Assembly: GCA_034717985.1 (NCBI GenBank)
Contig: JAYEMH010000048.1
Location: forward strand, 1-20,984
DNA from: JAYEMH01 sp034717985 [NCBI: Candidatus Ratteibacteria bacterium]
GTDB lineage: Bacteria > CAZDME01 > JAYEMH01
Length of the DNA stretch: 20,984 bases
Reading direction: 5' to 3'
The notes beneath the pieces were generated by a model. The model made no database searches, was not told the origin of the DNA, and saw only the letters and a program-made list of their open reading frames with translations. Made by a program: the position numbers and the translations under genes. Positions 6,081-15,217 of the stretch are shown piece by piece; the first letter of the stretch is position 1; the number at the start of each line of letters is the position of its first letter.

Positions 6081-8297
6081 ATGCTTAACAAAAAACTCCT
6101 GCCATTATATCTTTTTGGCATTATTCTGGCGCTTACATGGGGAATTGAATTAGGCATTATTAACTTTCTTCTCCAGGAATCTCCGGCAGTGCGGGCCCTG
6201 GAGAAATATCAACCCAGTTTAATTACCAAAATTTATGCCGAGAACGGCGAGGTTATCGCCGAATTTTTTGCCGAAAAACGCATTCTTGCCTCCTTAGCGG
6301 AAATGCCGCTATATCTGAAGAAAGCCGTCGTTGTAACCGAAGACGGCAATTTTTCCAAGCATTGGGGAATTGATTTCCGAGGCATCCTCCGGGCCTTAAA
6401 GGCAAACATCTTAGCCGGCGGAACGGTTCAAGGCGGAAGCACTATTACCCAACAACTGGCCCGCAATCTCTTTTTAACCCGGGAACGCACCCTGGAGAGA
6501 AAAATTAGAGAAGCCGTTTTATCCCTTCAAATAGAAAAAAAATACTCCAAAGACGAAATCCTGGAACTTTATTTGAATCAAATTTATTTAGGGCGGGGAG
6601 CCTATGGAGCAGCAGCAGCCAGTTGGAATTATTTCAGTAAACCGCTGGAGGAAATCAATCTGTCGGAATCGGCATTTCTGGCCGGGCTGCCCCGGGCACC
6701 GGGTTTTTATTCGCCTTTCCGGCATCAAAAAAGAGCCCTTGACCGAAGAAACTACGTTTTAAATAGAATGCTGAAAGCCGGATTTATCAGCCGGGAAGAA
6801 AAACAGGCGGCCAGGGCATACCCGATAGAATTTAAAGCCTCGCGCCCCAGCGCTTATCACAAAGCTCCTTATTTCGTTGAATATGTGCGCCGATATATCG
6901 TCGCCAACTACGGAGAAAATTTACTTTATCGCGGAGGGCTGAAGGTTTATACCACCCTGGACCCCCGGCTTCAAGAAATTGCCGAAAAAGCCTTAATAGA
7001 AGGGCTGGAATATTTTGATAAAAATCGTCCTCCGATCGATGATCCGGAGGAAGATGAAGAAAAAGTCGCGGAAGCCGAAAGCGAAAAAACCGATGAACCG
7101 GAGGAAACTCCAAAACTGCAGGGCGCTCTGGTGGCAATGACCCCCCGGACGGGTTACATCAAGGTAATGGTGGGAGGACGGGATTTTAAAGAATCATCTT
7201 TTAACCGCGCCGTTCAAGCCCGCCGCCAACCAGGTTCGGCCTTCAAGCCTTTTGTCTACACCACCGCCATTGACCGCGGATGGCGCACCTCTGATGTTAT
7301 TGATGACGCCCCGCTAATTTACGACTTTGAAGAAAACAGGCTTTATGAGATACAACCCGGCAGACAACTGGAAAAATTCAAAGAATTTATGGCGTTGGAA
7401 ACGGAAAATATCGAGTTAAATGTCGAACTGACCGAAGAAGAAAAGGAGGAACAATTCAAAGCGCTAAAAAAGCGCTATTGGGCTCCGGAAAACTACGAAA
7501 AAGAATTTTTTGGTCCGACTACCCTGATGAAGGCGCTGGAACGCTCCCGAAATGTGGCTACCATTAAACTGCTTAATAAAACCGGCGTGGACAGCGTGGT
7601 ATCCTGTGCGGAAAAAATGATGAATATTCCCGGTAAACTGGGGGCTCACTATTCCCTTGCCCTGGGCACTTCAGAATTAACCGTCCTGGAGCTGGCCAGC
7701 GGTTATTCCGTTTTAGCCAATCACGGCATCCGCACCAAACCCATTGCTATCACCACCATATTGGATAACAGCGGGAATCTCTTAGAGGAAAACCTGCCTC
7801 AAGAAAAGGAAGTTATTAAAGAAAATACCGCCTACATTGTTACAAAAATGCTTGAAGGGGTGATTTTACGGGGAACGGGAACACGGGCGCGCATTGGCCG
7901 GCCGGCCGCCGGAAAAACCGGAACGACTAATGATTACACCGAAGCCTGGTTTGCCGGATATACTCCGGATTTGGTGGCAGCGGTTTATACCGGCTATGAC
8001 AATCGTCTATCTCTTGGTGAAAAACAAACAGGCGGCCGCGTGGCCGCCCCGATATGGGCAGTATTTATGGAAGAAGCGCTGGAAAACGTGCCGCCTGAAC
8101 CTTTCCCCAAACCAGAAGATATTGTTTTCGCCCAAATTGACCCTTATACCGGTCTCCTCGCCCAGGATTATTGTTTGGAAAAAATTAACGCCCCTTTTGT
8201 TAAAGAAACAGAGCCTGTCTTAAACTGCAACTGCCGGGGACGAAGTTATAAAAGGAACAAGAAAGAACTTATTTGGGGATCCCCAAGTACTTTTTGA
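6081..8297 (+). CDS. Class A penicillin-binding protein (PBP1A family)
   Basis: This bifunctional peptidoglycan synthase of 738 residues is anchored by one N-terminal membrane helix (about 8-30). The GT51 glycosyltransferase domain (about 50-235) polymerises lipid II: catalytic Glu87 in TEDGNF, HWGIDFRG, GGSTITQQLARN at 118-129, and LELYLNQIYLGRGAYG. The transpeptidase domain (about 345-670) crosslinks stems: SAFK with Ser386 and Lys389, SRN at 489-491, and KTG at 612-614. All catalytic motifs are intact. An acidic linker (315-345) and a charged insert of about 45 residues (418-462) before WAPENY are unusual. No clear ribosome-binding site precedes the ATG at 6081. The gene is alone on its strand, and its end overlaps the end of rpsA by 29 bases. 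Confidence 0.95.
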   Translation: MLNKKLLPLYLFGIILALTWGIELGIINFLLQESPAVRALEKYQPSLITKIYAENGEVIAEFFAEKRILASLAEMPLYLKKAVVVTEDGNFSKHWGIDFRGILRALKANILAGGTVQGGSTITQQLARNLFLTRERTLERKIREAVLSLQIEKKYSKDEILELYLNQIYLGRGAYGAAAASWNYFSKPLEEINLSESAFLAGLPRAPGFYSPFRHQKRALDRRNYVLNRMLKAGFISREEKQAARAYPIEFKASRPSAYHKAPYFVEYVRRYIVANYGENLLYRGGLKVYTTLDPRLQEIAEKALIEGLEYFDKNRPPIDDPEEDEEKVAEAESEKTDEPEETPKLQGALVAMTPRTGYIKVMVGGRDFKESSFNRAVQARRQPGSAFKPFVYTTAIDRGWRTSDVIDDAPLIYDFEENRLYEIQPGRQLEKFKEFMALETENIELNVELTEEEKEEQFKALKKRYWAPENYEKEFFGPTTLMKALERSRNVATIKLLNKTGVDSVVSCAEKMMNIPGKLGAHYSLALGTSELTVLELASGYSVLANHGIRTKPIAITTILDNSGNLLEENLPQEKEVIKENTAYIVTKMLEGVILRGTGTRARIGRPAAGKTGTTNDYTEAWFAGYTPDLVAAVYTGYDNRLSLGEKQTGGRVAAPIWAVFMEEALENVPPEPFPKPEDIVFAQIDPYTGLLAQDYCLEKINAPFVKETEPVLNCNCRGRSYKRNKKELIWGSPSTF
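8262..8295. terminator. Candidate bidirectional terminator in the PBP1A/rpsA overlap
   Basis: TTGGGGATCCCCAA (8273-8286) is a perfect palindrome, and pairing extends outwards to about ATTTGGG / CCCAAGT plus a few outer A-T pairs. On the plus strand CTTTTT follows; on the minus strand a T-rich stretch follows. The rpsA stop codon (8271-8269) lies inside the outer stem, and the PBP stop (8295-8297) lies just after the T-run. The loop would be only about 4 bases. Confidence 0.42.
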
Positions 8298-9873
8298 TAC
8301 TTAACTTTATTTCTTTTTTCTCCGGAATTAATTCAATAACATTAGCCGTTATTTCCTCGCCAATCTCAAAATCCGAAGCAGATTTTTTCTCCCCTTCAGG
8401 CGCCAGTTCTTCACTGGGAACAAAACCCTCCAGATCTTTTTCCAATTCAACATAAATGCCGAAGCTGGAGGTTTTTTTTACCTGGCCGGAAACATTATCG
8501 CCAATTTGTATTCTTTCTGAGATTTTCTCCCAGGGATTCGGCGTTAACTGCTTGAGACCCAGGGAAATACGCTTGTTCTCCACATTAACCTCTAGAATCA
8601 TTACCTCTATTTCTTCGTCTTTATTCAAAACATCTTTGGGGTGGGCTACTCTCCCCCAGGAGAGGTCGGTAATATGGATCAAACCGGTTATTCCTTCGTC
8701 TAACTCCACAAAGGCGCCATAATCCACGATATTTTTAACCGTGCCTTTAACCTTTGTTTGCGGCTGATATTTTTCCTTGGCTACCACCCAGGGGTCGGCT
8801 TCTAACTGCTTAATGCTCAAAGAAATTTTTCTGCTCCCTTTATCCAGGTTAATTACTGCTGCCTCAACAATTTCTCCGACATTCATAATTTTAGAAGGAT
8901 GTTCTATCCTCTCTGTCCATGACATTTCTGAAATATGAATTAGACCTTCCACTCCTTCTTCTAATTCGACAAAAGCGCCGTAATCAACCAGATTTACCAC
9001 CTTGCCTTTTATTTTAGTTCCCGGAGGATATTTCTGCCCGATGGCGTCCCAGGGATTAGGTGTTTTCTGTTTTAACCCTAAGGAAACCCGGTTTCTCTCC
9101 AAATCCAAATCTAAAATTACCACTTCTACATCCTCGCCTACCGCCAGAACTTCAGAAGGATGGGAAATCCTTCCCCAGGTAATATCCGTAATATGAAGCA
9201 ATCCGTCCATTCCTCCCAGGTCGATAAAAGCCCCAAAATCCGTCAAATTCTTAACCCGGCCCTTTCTGGTTTCCCCGACTTTAATTTCCTTCAATAACTG
9301 GGTTCGGCCTTTTTCTCTGTTTTCTTCAAGCCATTTCCGGTGCGAGACGACAACATTTTTACGTTTTCGGTCAATTTTAACAATTTTAAAATTCAATTGT
9401 TTACCCACAAAGTCGGCAAGGTTTTTTACCGGCCGGAGGGCCACCTGGGAAGCCGGTAGGAAAGCCTCCATGCCAACATCAGCCATAAAACCACCCCGTA
9501 CCATGCGGCTAATCTTTCCGTTTATCTCCCGCTCTTCTTTGGCGATTTCCAAAATCGCCTGCCAGTTCTTGGACTGGTCTGCCTGTAATTTGGAAAGAAT
9601 GAGGTTCCCATGCTCATCTTCTTTTGATTCAATATAGACATTGACTTCGTCGCCGACTTTCAGGGCTTGAGGCTCCGGAAATTCATTTATGTTAACGGCC
9701 CCTTCTGATTTATATCCGATATCAACATAGACTTCACCTTTGTAAATTTTTACTATCCTGCCCTTAACTACCTCTCCTTCAATAATTCCCTTCAGGGTTT
9801 CTTCATAAATTTTAGCAAGTTTATCCCTTTCCAGGTTTCCCTCATCTTGGCCTAATTTTTCCAACTTTTTCAT
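8269..9873 (-). CDS. rpsA: 30S ribosomal protein S1, six S1 domains
   Basis: This 534-residue protein helps bring mRNA to the 30S subunit. Six S1/OB repeats can be placed at about 33-97, 116-178, 200-268, 285-355, 372-441 and 457-526. Domains 3 to 5 are closest to consensus (TDFGAFIDLGGMDGLLHITD, VDYGAFVELEEGVEGLIHIS, VDYGAFVELDEGITGLIHIT), while 1, 2 and 6 are divergent, as usual for S1. The length is close to the six-domain proteobacterial form. AAGGAGG sits 10 bases upstream of the ATG at 9873, a strong site suited to a highly made protein. The gene is last in the long minus-strand operon, 15 bases after ispH, and its 3' end overlaps the convergent PBP gene. Adjacency to cmk and aroA recalls the E. 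coli aroA-cmk-rpsA order. Confidence 0.96.
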   Translation of the reverse strand: MKKLEKLGQDEGNLERDKLAKIYEETLKGIIEGEVVKGRIVKIYKGEVYVDIGYKSEGAVNINEFPEPQALKVGDEVNVYIESKEDEHGNLILSKLQADQSKNWQAILEIAKEEREINGKISRMVRGGFMADVGMEAFLPASQVALRPVKNLADFVGKQLNFKIVKIDRKRKNVVVSHRKWLEENREKGRTQLLKEIKVGETRKGRVKNLTDFGAFIDLGGMDGLLHITDITWGRISHPSEVLAVGEDVEVVILDLDLERNRVSLGLKQKTPNPWDAIGQKYPPGTKIKGKVVNLVDYGAFVELEEGVEGLIHISEMSWTERIEHPSKIMNVGEIVEAAVINLDKGSRKISLSIKQLEADPWVVAKEKYQPQTKVKGTVKNIVDYGAFVELDEGITGLIHITDLSWGRVAHPKDVLNKDEEIEVMILEVNVENKRISLGLKQLTPNPWEKISERIQIGDNVSGQVKKTSSFGIYVELEKDLEGFVPSEELAPEGEKKSASDFEIGEEITANVIELIPEKKEIKLSIKKYLGIPK

Positions 9874-9888
9874 GCCTTTTTATCCTCC

Positions 9889-10731
9889 TTAGCTTTTTCT
9901 CGGCATCGCATTTAATTCCTTAACCAGTTCCTCAACTATCCAGTCAGGGGTTGAGGCCCCGGTTATAATGCCTATTTTTTTAACTCCTTTGAGATTAACT
10001 TTTTTTAAATCATTAACACTCTCTAAATAGTAAGTCCGCATCTTTGCTTCACGGCTCAATTCAACCAACCGGCGGGTATTGGCGCTGTTAAATCCGCCGA
10101 TGACTAAAATAACATTCACCTCCCTTACTAAATCCAGGAGCCCTTTTTGGCGCCGGGCCGTCTCCCGGCATATTGTATTAAAAACCTTGATATCCTGGGC
10201 GGCCTTTTTTAATTGACTTACGGCCGCAAGAAAATTATCCTCGCTCTGAGTCGTCTGGGCAAGAATCCCGATTTTTCCCCGGGGGAAATTTATAAGCGGC
10301 TTTTTTTCGCCGGATATAACCATAAATTTCCGGCCGGCTCTTTCCTTGACGGCTTTAACCTCGGGATGATAACGGTCACCGACCATCACCACCAGATAGC
10401 CTTCCCGTTTCAATTGCCGGGCAATGTTTTGCACCTTCTTCACCAGCGGGCAGGTCGCGTCAATAATTTTTAAGCCGTGCCTTTTAGCCGCCCGAATCGT
10501 TTTCTCGGGCAAGCCGTGAGAACGAACAATCAGCGTTCCTCTTTTTAGATTACCCAGGCTGTTAATTACTTTGACCCCGGCTTTCTCCAGGCGTTTTACC
10601 TCCTGGGGATTATGAATTAAAGGGCCGAGGGAATAAATCTTCTCCTCTTTAGCGGCTTTAAAGGCCAATTCTACCGCCCGCCTGACGCCGGAGCAAAAAC
10701 CAATATGTTTAGTTAAAATGATTCTTTTCAA
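9889..10731 (-). CDS. ispH: 4-hydroxy-3-methylbut-2-enyl diphosphate reductase
   Basis: The last enzyme of the MEP isoprenoid pathway (LytB/IspH) reduces HMBPP to IPP and DMAPP with a [4Fe-4S] cluster. The three cluster cysteines are visible: Cys13 (GFCSGVRRA), Cys94 (DATCPLVKKV) and Cys188 (NTICRETARRQ). The conserved substrate histidines are at about 40, 72 and 122. NSANTRRL and GASTPDWIVEEL are also typical. At 280 residues the protein is normal bacterial size. The start is TTG at 10731, overlapping the plsC stop (TTGA), with no clear ribosome-binding site, so translation is probably coupled to plsC. It implies isoprenoids are made by the MEP route in this organism. Confidence 0.96.
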   Translation of the reverse strand: MKRIILTKHIGFCSGVRRAVELAFKAAKEEKIYSLGPLIHNPQEVKRLEKAGVKVINSLGNLKRGTLIVRSHGLPEKTIRAAKRHGLKIIDATCPLVKKVQNIARQLKREGYLVVMVGDRYHPEVKAVKERAGRKFMVISGEKKPLINFPRGKIGILAQTTQSEDNFLAAVSQLKKAAQDIKVFNTICRETARRQKGLLDLVREVNVILVIGGFNSANTRRLVELSREAKMRTYYLESVNDLKKVNLKGVKKIGIITGASTPDWIVEELVKELNAMPRKS

Positions 10732-11333
10732 TTCGCCAGCGCTTTAATGGATTGCATCATTTTATCGGCCATCTTCCGGTATAACTCCCTGGAAGGCGTT
10801 TGCTGATAGAAATGATTCAGCTCCAAAGGCATCCCAAAAACTATCTCTATCTTAGCCGGGTGGAAAATTTTTGCCCGGGCCGGCCAGGCTTCGTAGCTGC
10901 CCTTGATAAAAGCCGGGACAATCTTTACCCGGGTTTTCCAGGCAATTAATCCCACACCCGCCTTCCCCGACTGAATCTCTCCGGTCTTACTGCGGGTTCC
11001 TTCCGGGAAGATAACAAAGGCCTTATTTCCCTTTACCAATTTAGAAATTTTATGAAAAACAGAAAGCTCAAATCTCCCCCGGCTAATTGGCATAACGTTG
11101 ATATTTAAGAGCAGCTTGCCAAAAACAGGGATGTCAAATAAATCCTTTCGGGCTACATAAAACAGCACCCGGCCGGCCGCTACGCCAATGACCACCGGAT
11201 CCAGGAAGCTGGTATGGTTGGCCACTATCATTACCGCTTCTTCCCGGGGAAGTCTTTCCCTGCCTGAAACCTTCAGCCGAAAAAAAACTTTTACTATAAC
11301 CCAGCAGATAAATACGCAAAATCTATAAAACAT
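10728..11333 (-). CDS. plsC: 1-acyl-sn-glycerol-3-phosphate acyltransferase
   Basis: This 201-residue membrane-associated acyltransferase would make phosphatidic acid from lysophosphatidate. The catalytic motif NHTSFLDP holds His40 and Asp45, and the substrate-binding motif FPEGTRSKTG lies at 109-118. VMPISRGRFE is the third block. A hydrophobic N-terminus (about 1-20) would anchor it to the inner face of the cytoplasmic membrane. The ATG at 11333 follows the cmk stop codon directly (TGAATG), and the gene runs into ispH with a 4-base overlap. A cmk-plsC-ispH-rpsA order is familiar from several phyla. Acyl donor (acyl-ACP or acyl-CoA) cannot be told. Confidence 0.94.
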   Translation of the reverse strand: MFYRFCVFICWVIVKVFFRLKVSGRERLPREEAVMIVANHTSFLDPVVIGVAAGRVLFYVARKDLFDIPVFGKLLLNINVMPISRGRFELSVFHKISKLVKGNKAFVIFPEGTRSKTGEIQSGKAGVGLIAWKTRVKIVPAFIKGSYEAWPARAKIFHPAKIEIVFGMPLELNHFYQQTPSRELYRKMADKMMQSIKALAN

Positions 11334-12008
11334 TCAGTTTATTTTTTCCGTCACGATAGCCAACGCTTCCCGGAGCATACTGGAAATCGTTAAGTCGGTT
11401 GAATCAAGTAAAACCGCATCCCGGCTTTTACGCAACGGCGCCACCTTCCGCCGGCTGTCCCGGTTATCCCGGCGCATTAAGTCTTTTTTTAGTTTCGCCT
11501 TGCCTGATTTCCGCCCCTTTCCCAGAAATTCTTTATGCCGGCGTATAGCCCTTTCTTCTAAAGAGGCATCCAGAAAAATCTTACAATCAGCCTCAGGGAA
11601 AACAACCGTTCCGATATCGCGTCCTTCTAAAATCACCTTTCTTTTTTCCGCCAGCTTCCGTTGAGTCCGGACCATTACCCGGCGAACCTCTTTGATTCTG
11701 CTGAGAATCGAGGCCGCCTCGCTTACCTCACTGGTCCGAATTTTGCCGGTTACGTCCCGGCCGTTAATAAAAATCCTGAATCTCCGGCCGCTTTTAATAA
11801 ATTTTATTTTCTGTCTCCGGCAAAGGCCGACAATTCCCTTTCGGTCTTTTAAACTAATCTTTGCCGCCAGAACCTTCCAGGCAAGGGCACGATACATCGC
11901 CCCGGTATCCAGATAGTCAAACTTTAACCTTCGGGCTAATGCTTTGGCTAAAGTGCTTTTGCCGGAAGCGCTCGGTCCGTCAATGGCAATAACCGGATAA
12001 CCACTCAT
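11334..12008 (-). CDS. cmk: Cytidylate kinase
   Basis: This P-loop kinase of 224 residues phosphorylates CMP and dCMP with ATP. The chosen ATG gives MSGYPVIAIDGPSASGKST, with the Walker A loop GPSASGKST at 11-19. DTGAMYRAL, the NMP-binding segment near RTSEVSEAASILS, and EGRDIGTVVFPEADCKIFLDAS are all standard. The Arg-rich lid (MRRDNRDSRRKVAPLRKS) is intact. The ATG at 12008 lies one base after the aroA stop codon; a TTG four codons upstream would overlap aroA and is less likely. The following gene starts directly at its stop. Confidence 0.95.
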   Translation of the reverse strand: MSGYPVIAIDGPSASGKSTLAKALARRLKFDYLDTGAMYRALAWKVLAAKISLKDRKGIVGLCRRQKIKFIKSGRRFRIFINGRDVTGKIRTSEVSEAASILSRIKEVRRVMVRTQRKLAEKRKVILEGRDIGTVVFPEADCKIFLDASLEERAIRRHKEFLGKGRKSGKAKLKKDLMRRDNRDSRRKVAPLRKSRDAVLLDSTDLTISSMLREALAIVTEKIN

Positions 12009-12009
12009 T

Positions 12010-13305
12010 TCAGAATACAACCAAACCGCTTAACTTTTTCCAGAAAGAGGGGGTAGATGTCCTGATGCAGCCGGTATTTAAAACCGTGGTCTTCCCCCGG
12101 GCAATCAAACCGGCGACAATCATCGACATGGCGGTGCGATGGTCGCCGAAGCTTTCTACCATCGCTCCTTTAAGCGGCCTTGGCCCGATAACAACTAACC
12201 GTTCTTTTTCCTCTTCCAGGCTGGCCCCCATCTTTCTTAAATTTGTTACCATGGAATGAATGCGGTCGGTCTCTTTAAGGCGTAATTCTCCGATACCTTC
12301 AAAAACCGTCCGGCCTTCCGCCTGGGTAGCGGCCACCAATAAGATCGGGATTTCATCAATCAGCCGCGGAATAATCTCTCCCTGGAGAGTAATTCCTTTA
12401 AGCTTACTGCTCTTTACGGTGATATTTCCCCGCGGTTCAAAATCCTCCGAGATAATCTCTACTTCCAGGTTCATTCCCATCCTTTGCAGGGCTTCAATTA
12501 TGCCCAGTCGAGTGGGATTGAGCCCTACTTCTTCAATCTTTAATGAAGACGAGGGTATCAACCCGGCCGCCGCTAAAAAAAAGGCGGCCACCGAAATATC
12601 ACCGGGGACAGAAATTTTTTTCCCTTTTAAATCAGGCCTTCCTTTGAGGTCTATCCGCCGGCCTTCATCCTTCACCTCGGCGCCAAAAAATGGGAGCATT
12701 CGTTCGGTATGGTCTCTGGACTTAGCCGGTTCTTCCACCCGGGTCTCCCCCTCGGCATAAAGGCCGGCCAGGAGTATGGCCGATTTAACCTGGGCGCTGG
12801 CTACCGGAGAGCGGTAATCAATGGCGCTAATTTTTCCTCCCTTAATAACCAGGGGCAGTAAATTTCCTTTTTCCCGGCCGACAATTTTTGCCCCCATCAT
12901 CTCAAGGGGCGCCGTTACCCGGCCCATGGGCCGCTTCTGCAGGGATTGATCGCCGGTCAGAACCGAACAGAAGTTTTGTCCGGCTAAAACACCCAAAAGG
13001 AGACGGACAGTTGTCCCCGAATTGCCTAAATCAAGGATTTGATTGGATTCTTCCAGCCCGGATAATCCCCGGCCGTTAATTTCCAGTGAATCGCCGCCAC
13101 CGGGGTTTTTAATCGGGATGCCTAAATTCTGAAAGGCTTTAATGCTTCTCTGGCAGTCGTCCCCGGCGGAAAGATTATCTATTTCCGTCAAACCTCTGGC
13201 CAAAGATCCTAAAAAAATTGCCCGATGAGAAATTGACTTGTCCCCGGGCAGCTTGACCTTCCCGGAGATTTCCCTGGCCGGTTTCACTACAATCTGTGCA
13301 CTCAT
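12010..13305 (-). CDS. aroA: 3-phosphoshikimate 1-carboxyvinyltransferase (EPSP synthase)
   Basis: The sixth step of the shikimate pathway joins PEP to shikimate 3-phosphate. The 431-residue chain shows LPGDKSISHRA at 19-29 (Lys23, Ser24, Arg28), LDLGNSGTTVRLLLG at 91-105 (PEP site), RPMGRV at 125-130, SAQVKSAILLAGLYAEGET, DEIPILLVAA with the catalytic Asp near 316, GELRLKETDR, and DHRTAMS. The GDKSISHR wording is closer to the Bacillus/Agrobacterium-type (class II) enzymes than to the E. coli type, although the PEP loop has Gly at the position where the CP4 enzyme has Ala. The ATG at 13305 is preceded by AAGGAA. It lies 9 bases after tyrA and one base before cmk. Confidence 0.96.
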   Translation of the reverse strand: MSAQIVVKPAREISGKVKLPGDKSISHRAIFLGSLARGLTEIDNLSAGDDCQRSIKAFQNLGIPIKNPGGGDSLEINGRGLSGLEESNQILDLGNSGTTVRLLLGVLAGQNFCSVLTGDQSLQKRPMGRVTAPLEMMGAKIVGREKGNLLPLVIKGGKISAIDYRSPVASAQVKSAILLAGLYAEGETRVEEPAKSRDHTERMLPFFGAEVKDEGRRIDLKGRPDLKGKKISVPGDISVAAFFLAAAGLIPSSSLKIEEVGLNPTRLGIIEALQRMGMNLEVEIISEDFEPRGNITVKSSKLKGITLQGEIIPRLIDEIPILLVAATQAEGRTVFEGIGELRLKETDRIHSMVTNLRKMGASLEEEKERLVVIGPRPLKGAMVESFGDHRTAMSMIVAGLIARGKTTVLNTGCIRTSTPSFWKKLSGLVVF

Positions 13306-13314
13306 ATTTCCTTC

Positions 13315-14184
13315 TTATAAAGCCGAACGCCATCGCTTCGCTTTATCTAAAAATTTAAGAAAATCTTTCTCCCGGCCTTTTTGAAGATAATTCTCTAATC
13401 TTTCCAGAATTTTCTTTAAATCCCGGAGATTCTTAATGATATTGGCCCGATTTGAAAAATAAATATCCTGCCAGACCAGCGGCGAACTGGCGGCAACCCT
13501 GGTGGTATCCTTGAAACCCGGGCCGGCTAATTTCAGCCAGAGGGATTTATTCCGGTTTTCTTCCTCCAGTTTTAATACCAGACTGGAAGCGATTAAATGG
13601 GGCAGATGGCTGAGTAAGGCAATCAAGCGGTCATGTTCAGCCGGGGAAATTATTTCCACCTTAGCACCCAGCTGCTGCCAGAATACCTTTACTTTGCTTA
13701 AGGCTCCGGCGTTTGCCCGCCTCCCCGGGGTAATAATACAGACTGCCTTTTTAAAAAGATCTGCCCGGGCAATCTCTATTCCTCTTTTTTCCGAACCGGC
13801 CATCGGATGACACCCGATAAAAAAAATCTCCCGGGGAAGATTTTTCTCGGCCGCTTTAACGATTTCTTCTTTGCTGCTGCCAACGTCAATTACCAGGCTT
13901 CCCGGTTTAGGGCAAGCTTTGCTTTCTTCTAAAAATTTTATGATCAAACCAACCGGAGTCGCCAGGATAACTAAGTCGGCCTGTTTAATCCCGGATTTTA
14001 AGTTCAATGTTCCTTCATCAATGGCTCTTTTCTTAATCGCTTTCTGAATTGAAGACCGGCGGTGGCCAACCCCAATAACCCGCCTGGCCAATTTATTTTT
14101 CTTAATCGACATCCCCAGTGAACCGCCAATCAGACCGACACCAACTATAGTTACGGTATTAAATAAAGGCGCTTTCTTTTTCAT
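13315..14184 (-). CDS. tyrA: Prephenate/arogenate dehydrogenase
   Basis: This 289-residue NAD(P)-dependent enzyme oxidatively decarboxylates prephenate or arogenate on the way to tyrosine. The Rossmann signature GVGLIGGSLG lies at 15-24, DVGSSKEEIV at 99-108, and CHPMAGSEKRG at 124-134, with the catalytic His125. The C-terminal helical dimerisation domain is present. There is no ACT domain, so feedback control by tyrosine, if any, must act within the core. The ATG at 14184 starts 3 bases after the DAHP synthase stop. A GGGAG lies rather far upstream, so translation is probably coupled. Arogenate versus prephenate specificity cannot be read from sequence alone. Confidence 0.94.
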   Translation of the reverse strand: MKKKAPLFNTVTIVGVGLIGGSLGMSIKKNKLARRVIGVGHRRSSIQKAIKKRAIDEGTLNLKSGIKQADLVILATPVGLIIKFLEESKACPKPGSLVIDVGSSKEEIVKAAEKNLPREIFFIGCHPMAGSEKRGIEIARADLFKKAVCIITPGRRANAGALSKVKVFWQQLGAKVEIISPAEHDRLIALLSHLPHLIASSLVLKLEEENRNKSLWLKLAGPGFKDTTRVAASSPLVWQDIYFSNRANIIKNLRDLKKILERLENYLQKGREKDFLKFLDKAKRWRSAL

Positions 14185-14187
14185 ACG

Positions 14188-15201
14188 TTAAATTTTTCTC
14201 CCTACGGCCGCGGCCACCTTTTTTACTTCGTTCATCAAACTAACAAACTTTTCCGGCAGTAATGATTGAGCTCCGTCAGAAAGGGCCTCTTCCGGATAAG
14301 GATGAACCTCAATCAACAAGCCGTCCGCCCCGGCCGCCACCGCTGCCAAAGTTACCGCTTCAACCAGGCCCCATTTTCCGGTGGCGTGGCTGGGGTCGGC
14401 AATAATAGGAAGATGGCTCAATTCTTTAATTACCGGAAAAGCACTGACATCAAAGGTATTGCGGGTCGCCTCTTCAAAAGTCCGGATTCCCCGCTCGCAA
14501 AGAATTACTTCATAATTACCGCCGGCAAGGATATATTCAGCCGACATCAACAGTTCTTTAATGGTGGACATCAATCCCCGTTTTAAAACAACCGGTTTTT
14601 TGCAGGCTCCCACTTCTTTAAGCAGGGTAAAATTCTGCATGTTTCGCGCCCCAATCTGGAAAATATCCGAGTAGCGGGCCACCAATTCAATATCCCTCGG
14701 ATCCATCACCTCGGTTATCACCGGCATTCCCACCTCGTCTCCGACCTCCCGCAGATATTTCAATCCTTCTTCACCTAAACCCTGGAAGGAATAGGGTGAG
14801 GAACGCGGTTTAAAGGCCCCGCCCCGAATAATATGCGCCCCGGCTTTTTTAATCATCCGGGCAATTTCAAGAAGCAGGGGTTTGTTTTCTATGGCGCAGG
14901 GGCCGGCCATAACGACGATATTCTCTCCTCCAATAACAATGTCTTTAACTTTTATCCTGGTGCCTTCCTTTTTGAATTCCCGGCTGGCCAGCTTAAAGGG
15001 TTTAAGAATCGGCATGACTTTCTCAACCCCGGGAAAGGCTTCCATGGGAACGGTGCGGAGAACCCGCTCGTCGCCAATGGCCCCAATAATAGTCCTCTCC
15101 ACTCCTTTAGAAATATGCGGGGTAAGCCCCAGCTTCTCTAATTTCTCCTTTATGTGTTGAATCTGCTCTTCGGTCGCCTCCGGATTCAAAACAATTATCA
15201 T
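14188..15201 (-). CDS. aroF: 3-deoxy-7-phosphoheptulonate (DAHP) synthase, type I-beta
   Basis: This first enzyme of the shikimate pathway condenses PEP and erythrose 4-phosphate. The 337 residues split into an N-terminal ferredoxin-like domain (about 1-67) and a TIM barrel. [10 protein letters not shown] carries the metal-binding Cys102, [18 protein letters not shown] is the PEP/E4P loop, and [12 protein letters not shown] carries the metal-binding His. The extra N-terminal domain is the feedback-regulatory module known from the Thermotoga maritima enzyme, so inhibition by Tyr or Phe is likely. AGGAGGATGAA just before the ATG at 15201 is a strong ribosome-binding site. The 119-base gap upstream, with repeats, is the only large break in the operon, so the gene may have extra regulation. 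The symbol is used loosely for this subtype. Confidence 0.95.
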   Translation of the reverse strand: MIIVLNPEATEEQIQHIKEKLEKLGLTPHISKGVERTIIGAIGDERVLRTVPMEAFPGVEKVMPILKPFKLASREFKKEGTRIKVKDIVIGGENIVVMAGPCAIENKPLLLEIARMIKKAGAHIIRGGAFKPRSSPYSFQGLGEEGLKYLREVGDEVGMPVITEVMDPRDIELVARYSDIFQIGARNMQNFTLLKEVGACKKPVVLKRGLMSTIKELLMSAEYILAGGNYEVILCERGIRTFEEATRNTFDVSAFPVIKELSHLPIIADPSHATGKWGLVEAVTLAAVAAGADGLLIEVHPYPEEALSDGAQSLLPEKFVSLMNEVKKVAAAVGRKI

Positions 15202-15217
15202 TTCATCCTCCTGGTAT

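Noticed and set aside
8470-9820. Internal repeats in rpsA as a tandem DNA repeat
   Set aside because: They are the expected S1 domain repeats of the protein; DNA identity between them is low.
12260-12760. 166-residue plus-strand open frame
   Set aside because: Antisense to aroA, whose catalytic motifs are intact; no recognisable product on the plus strand.
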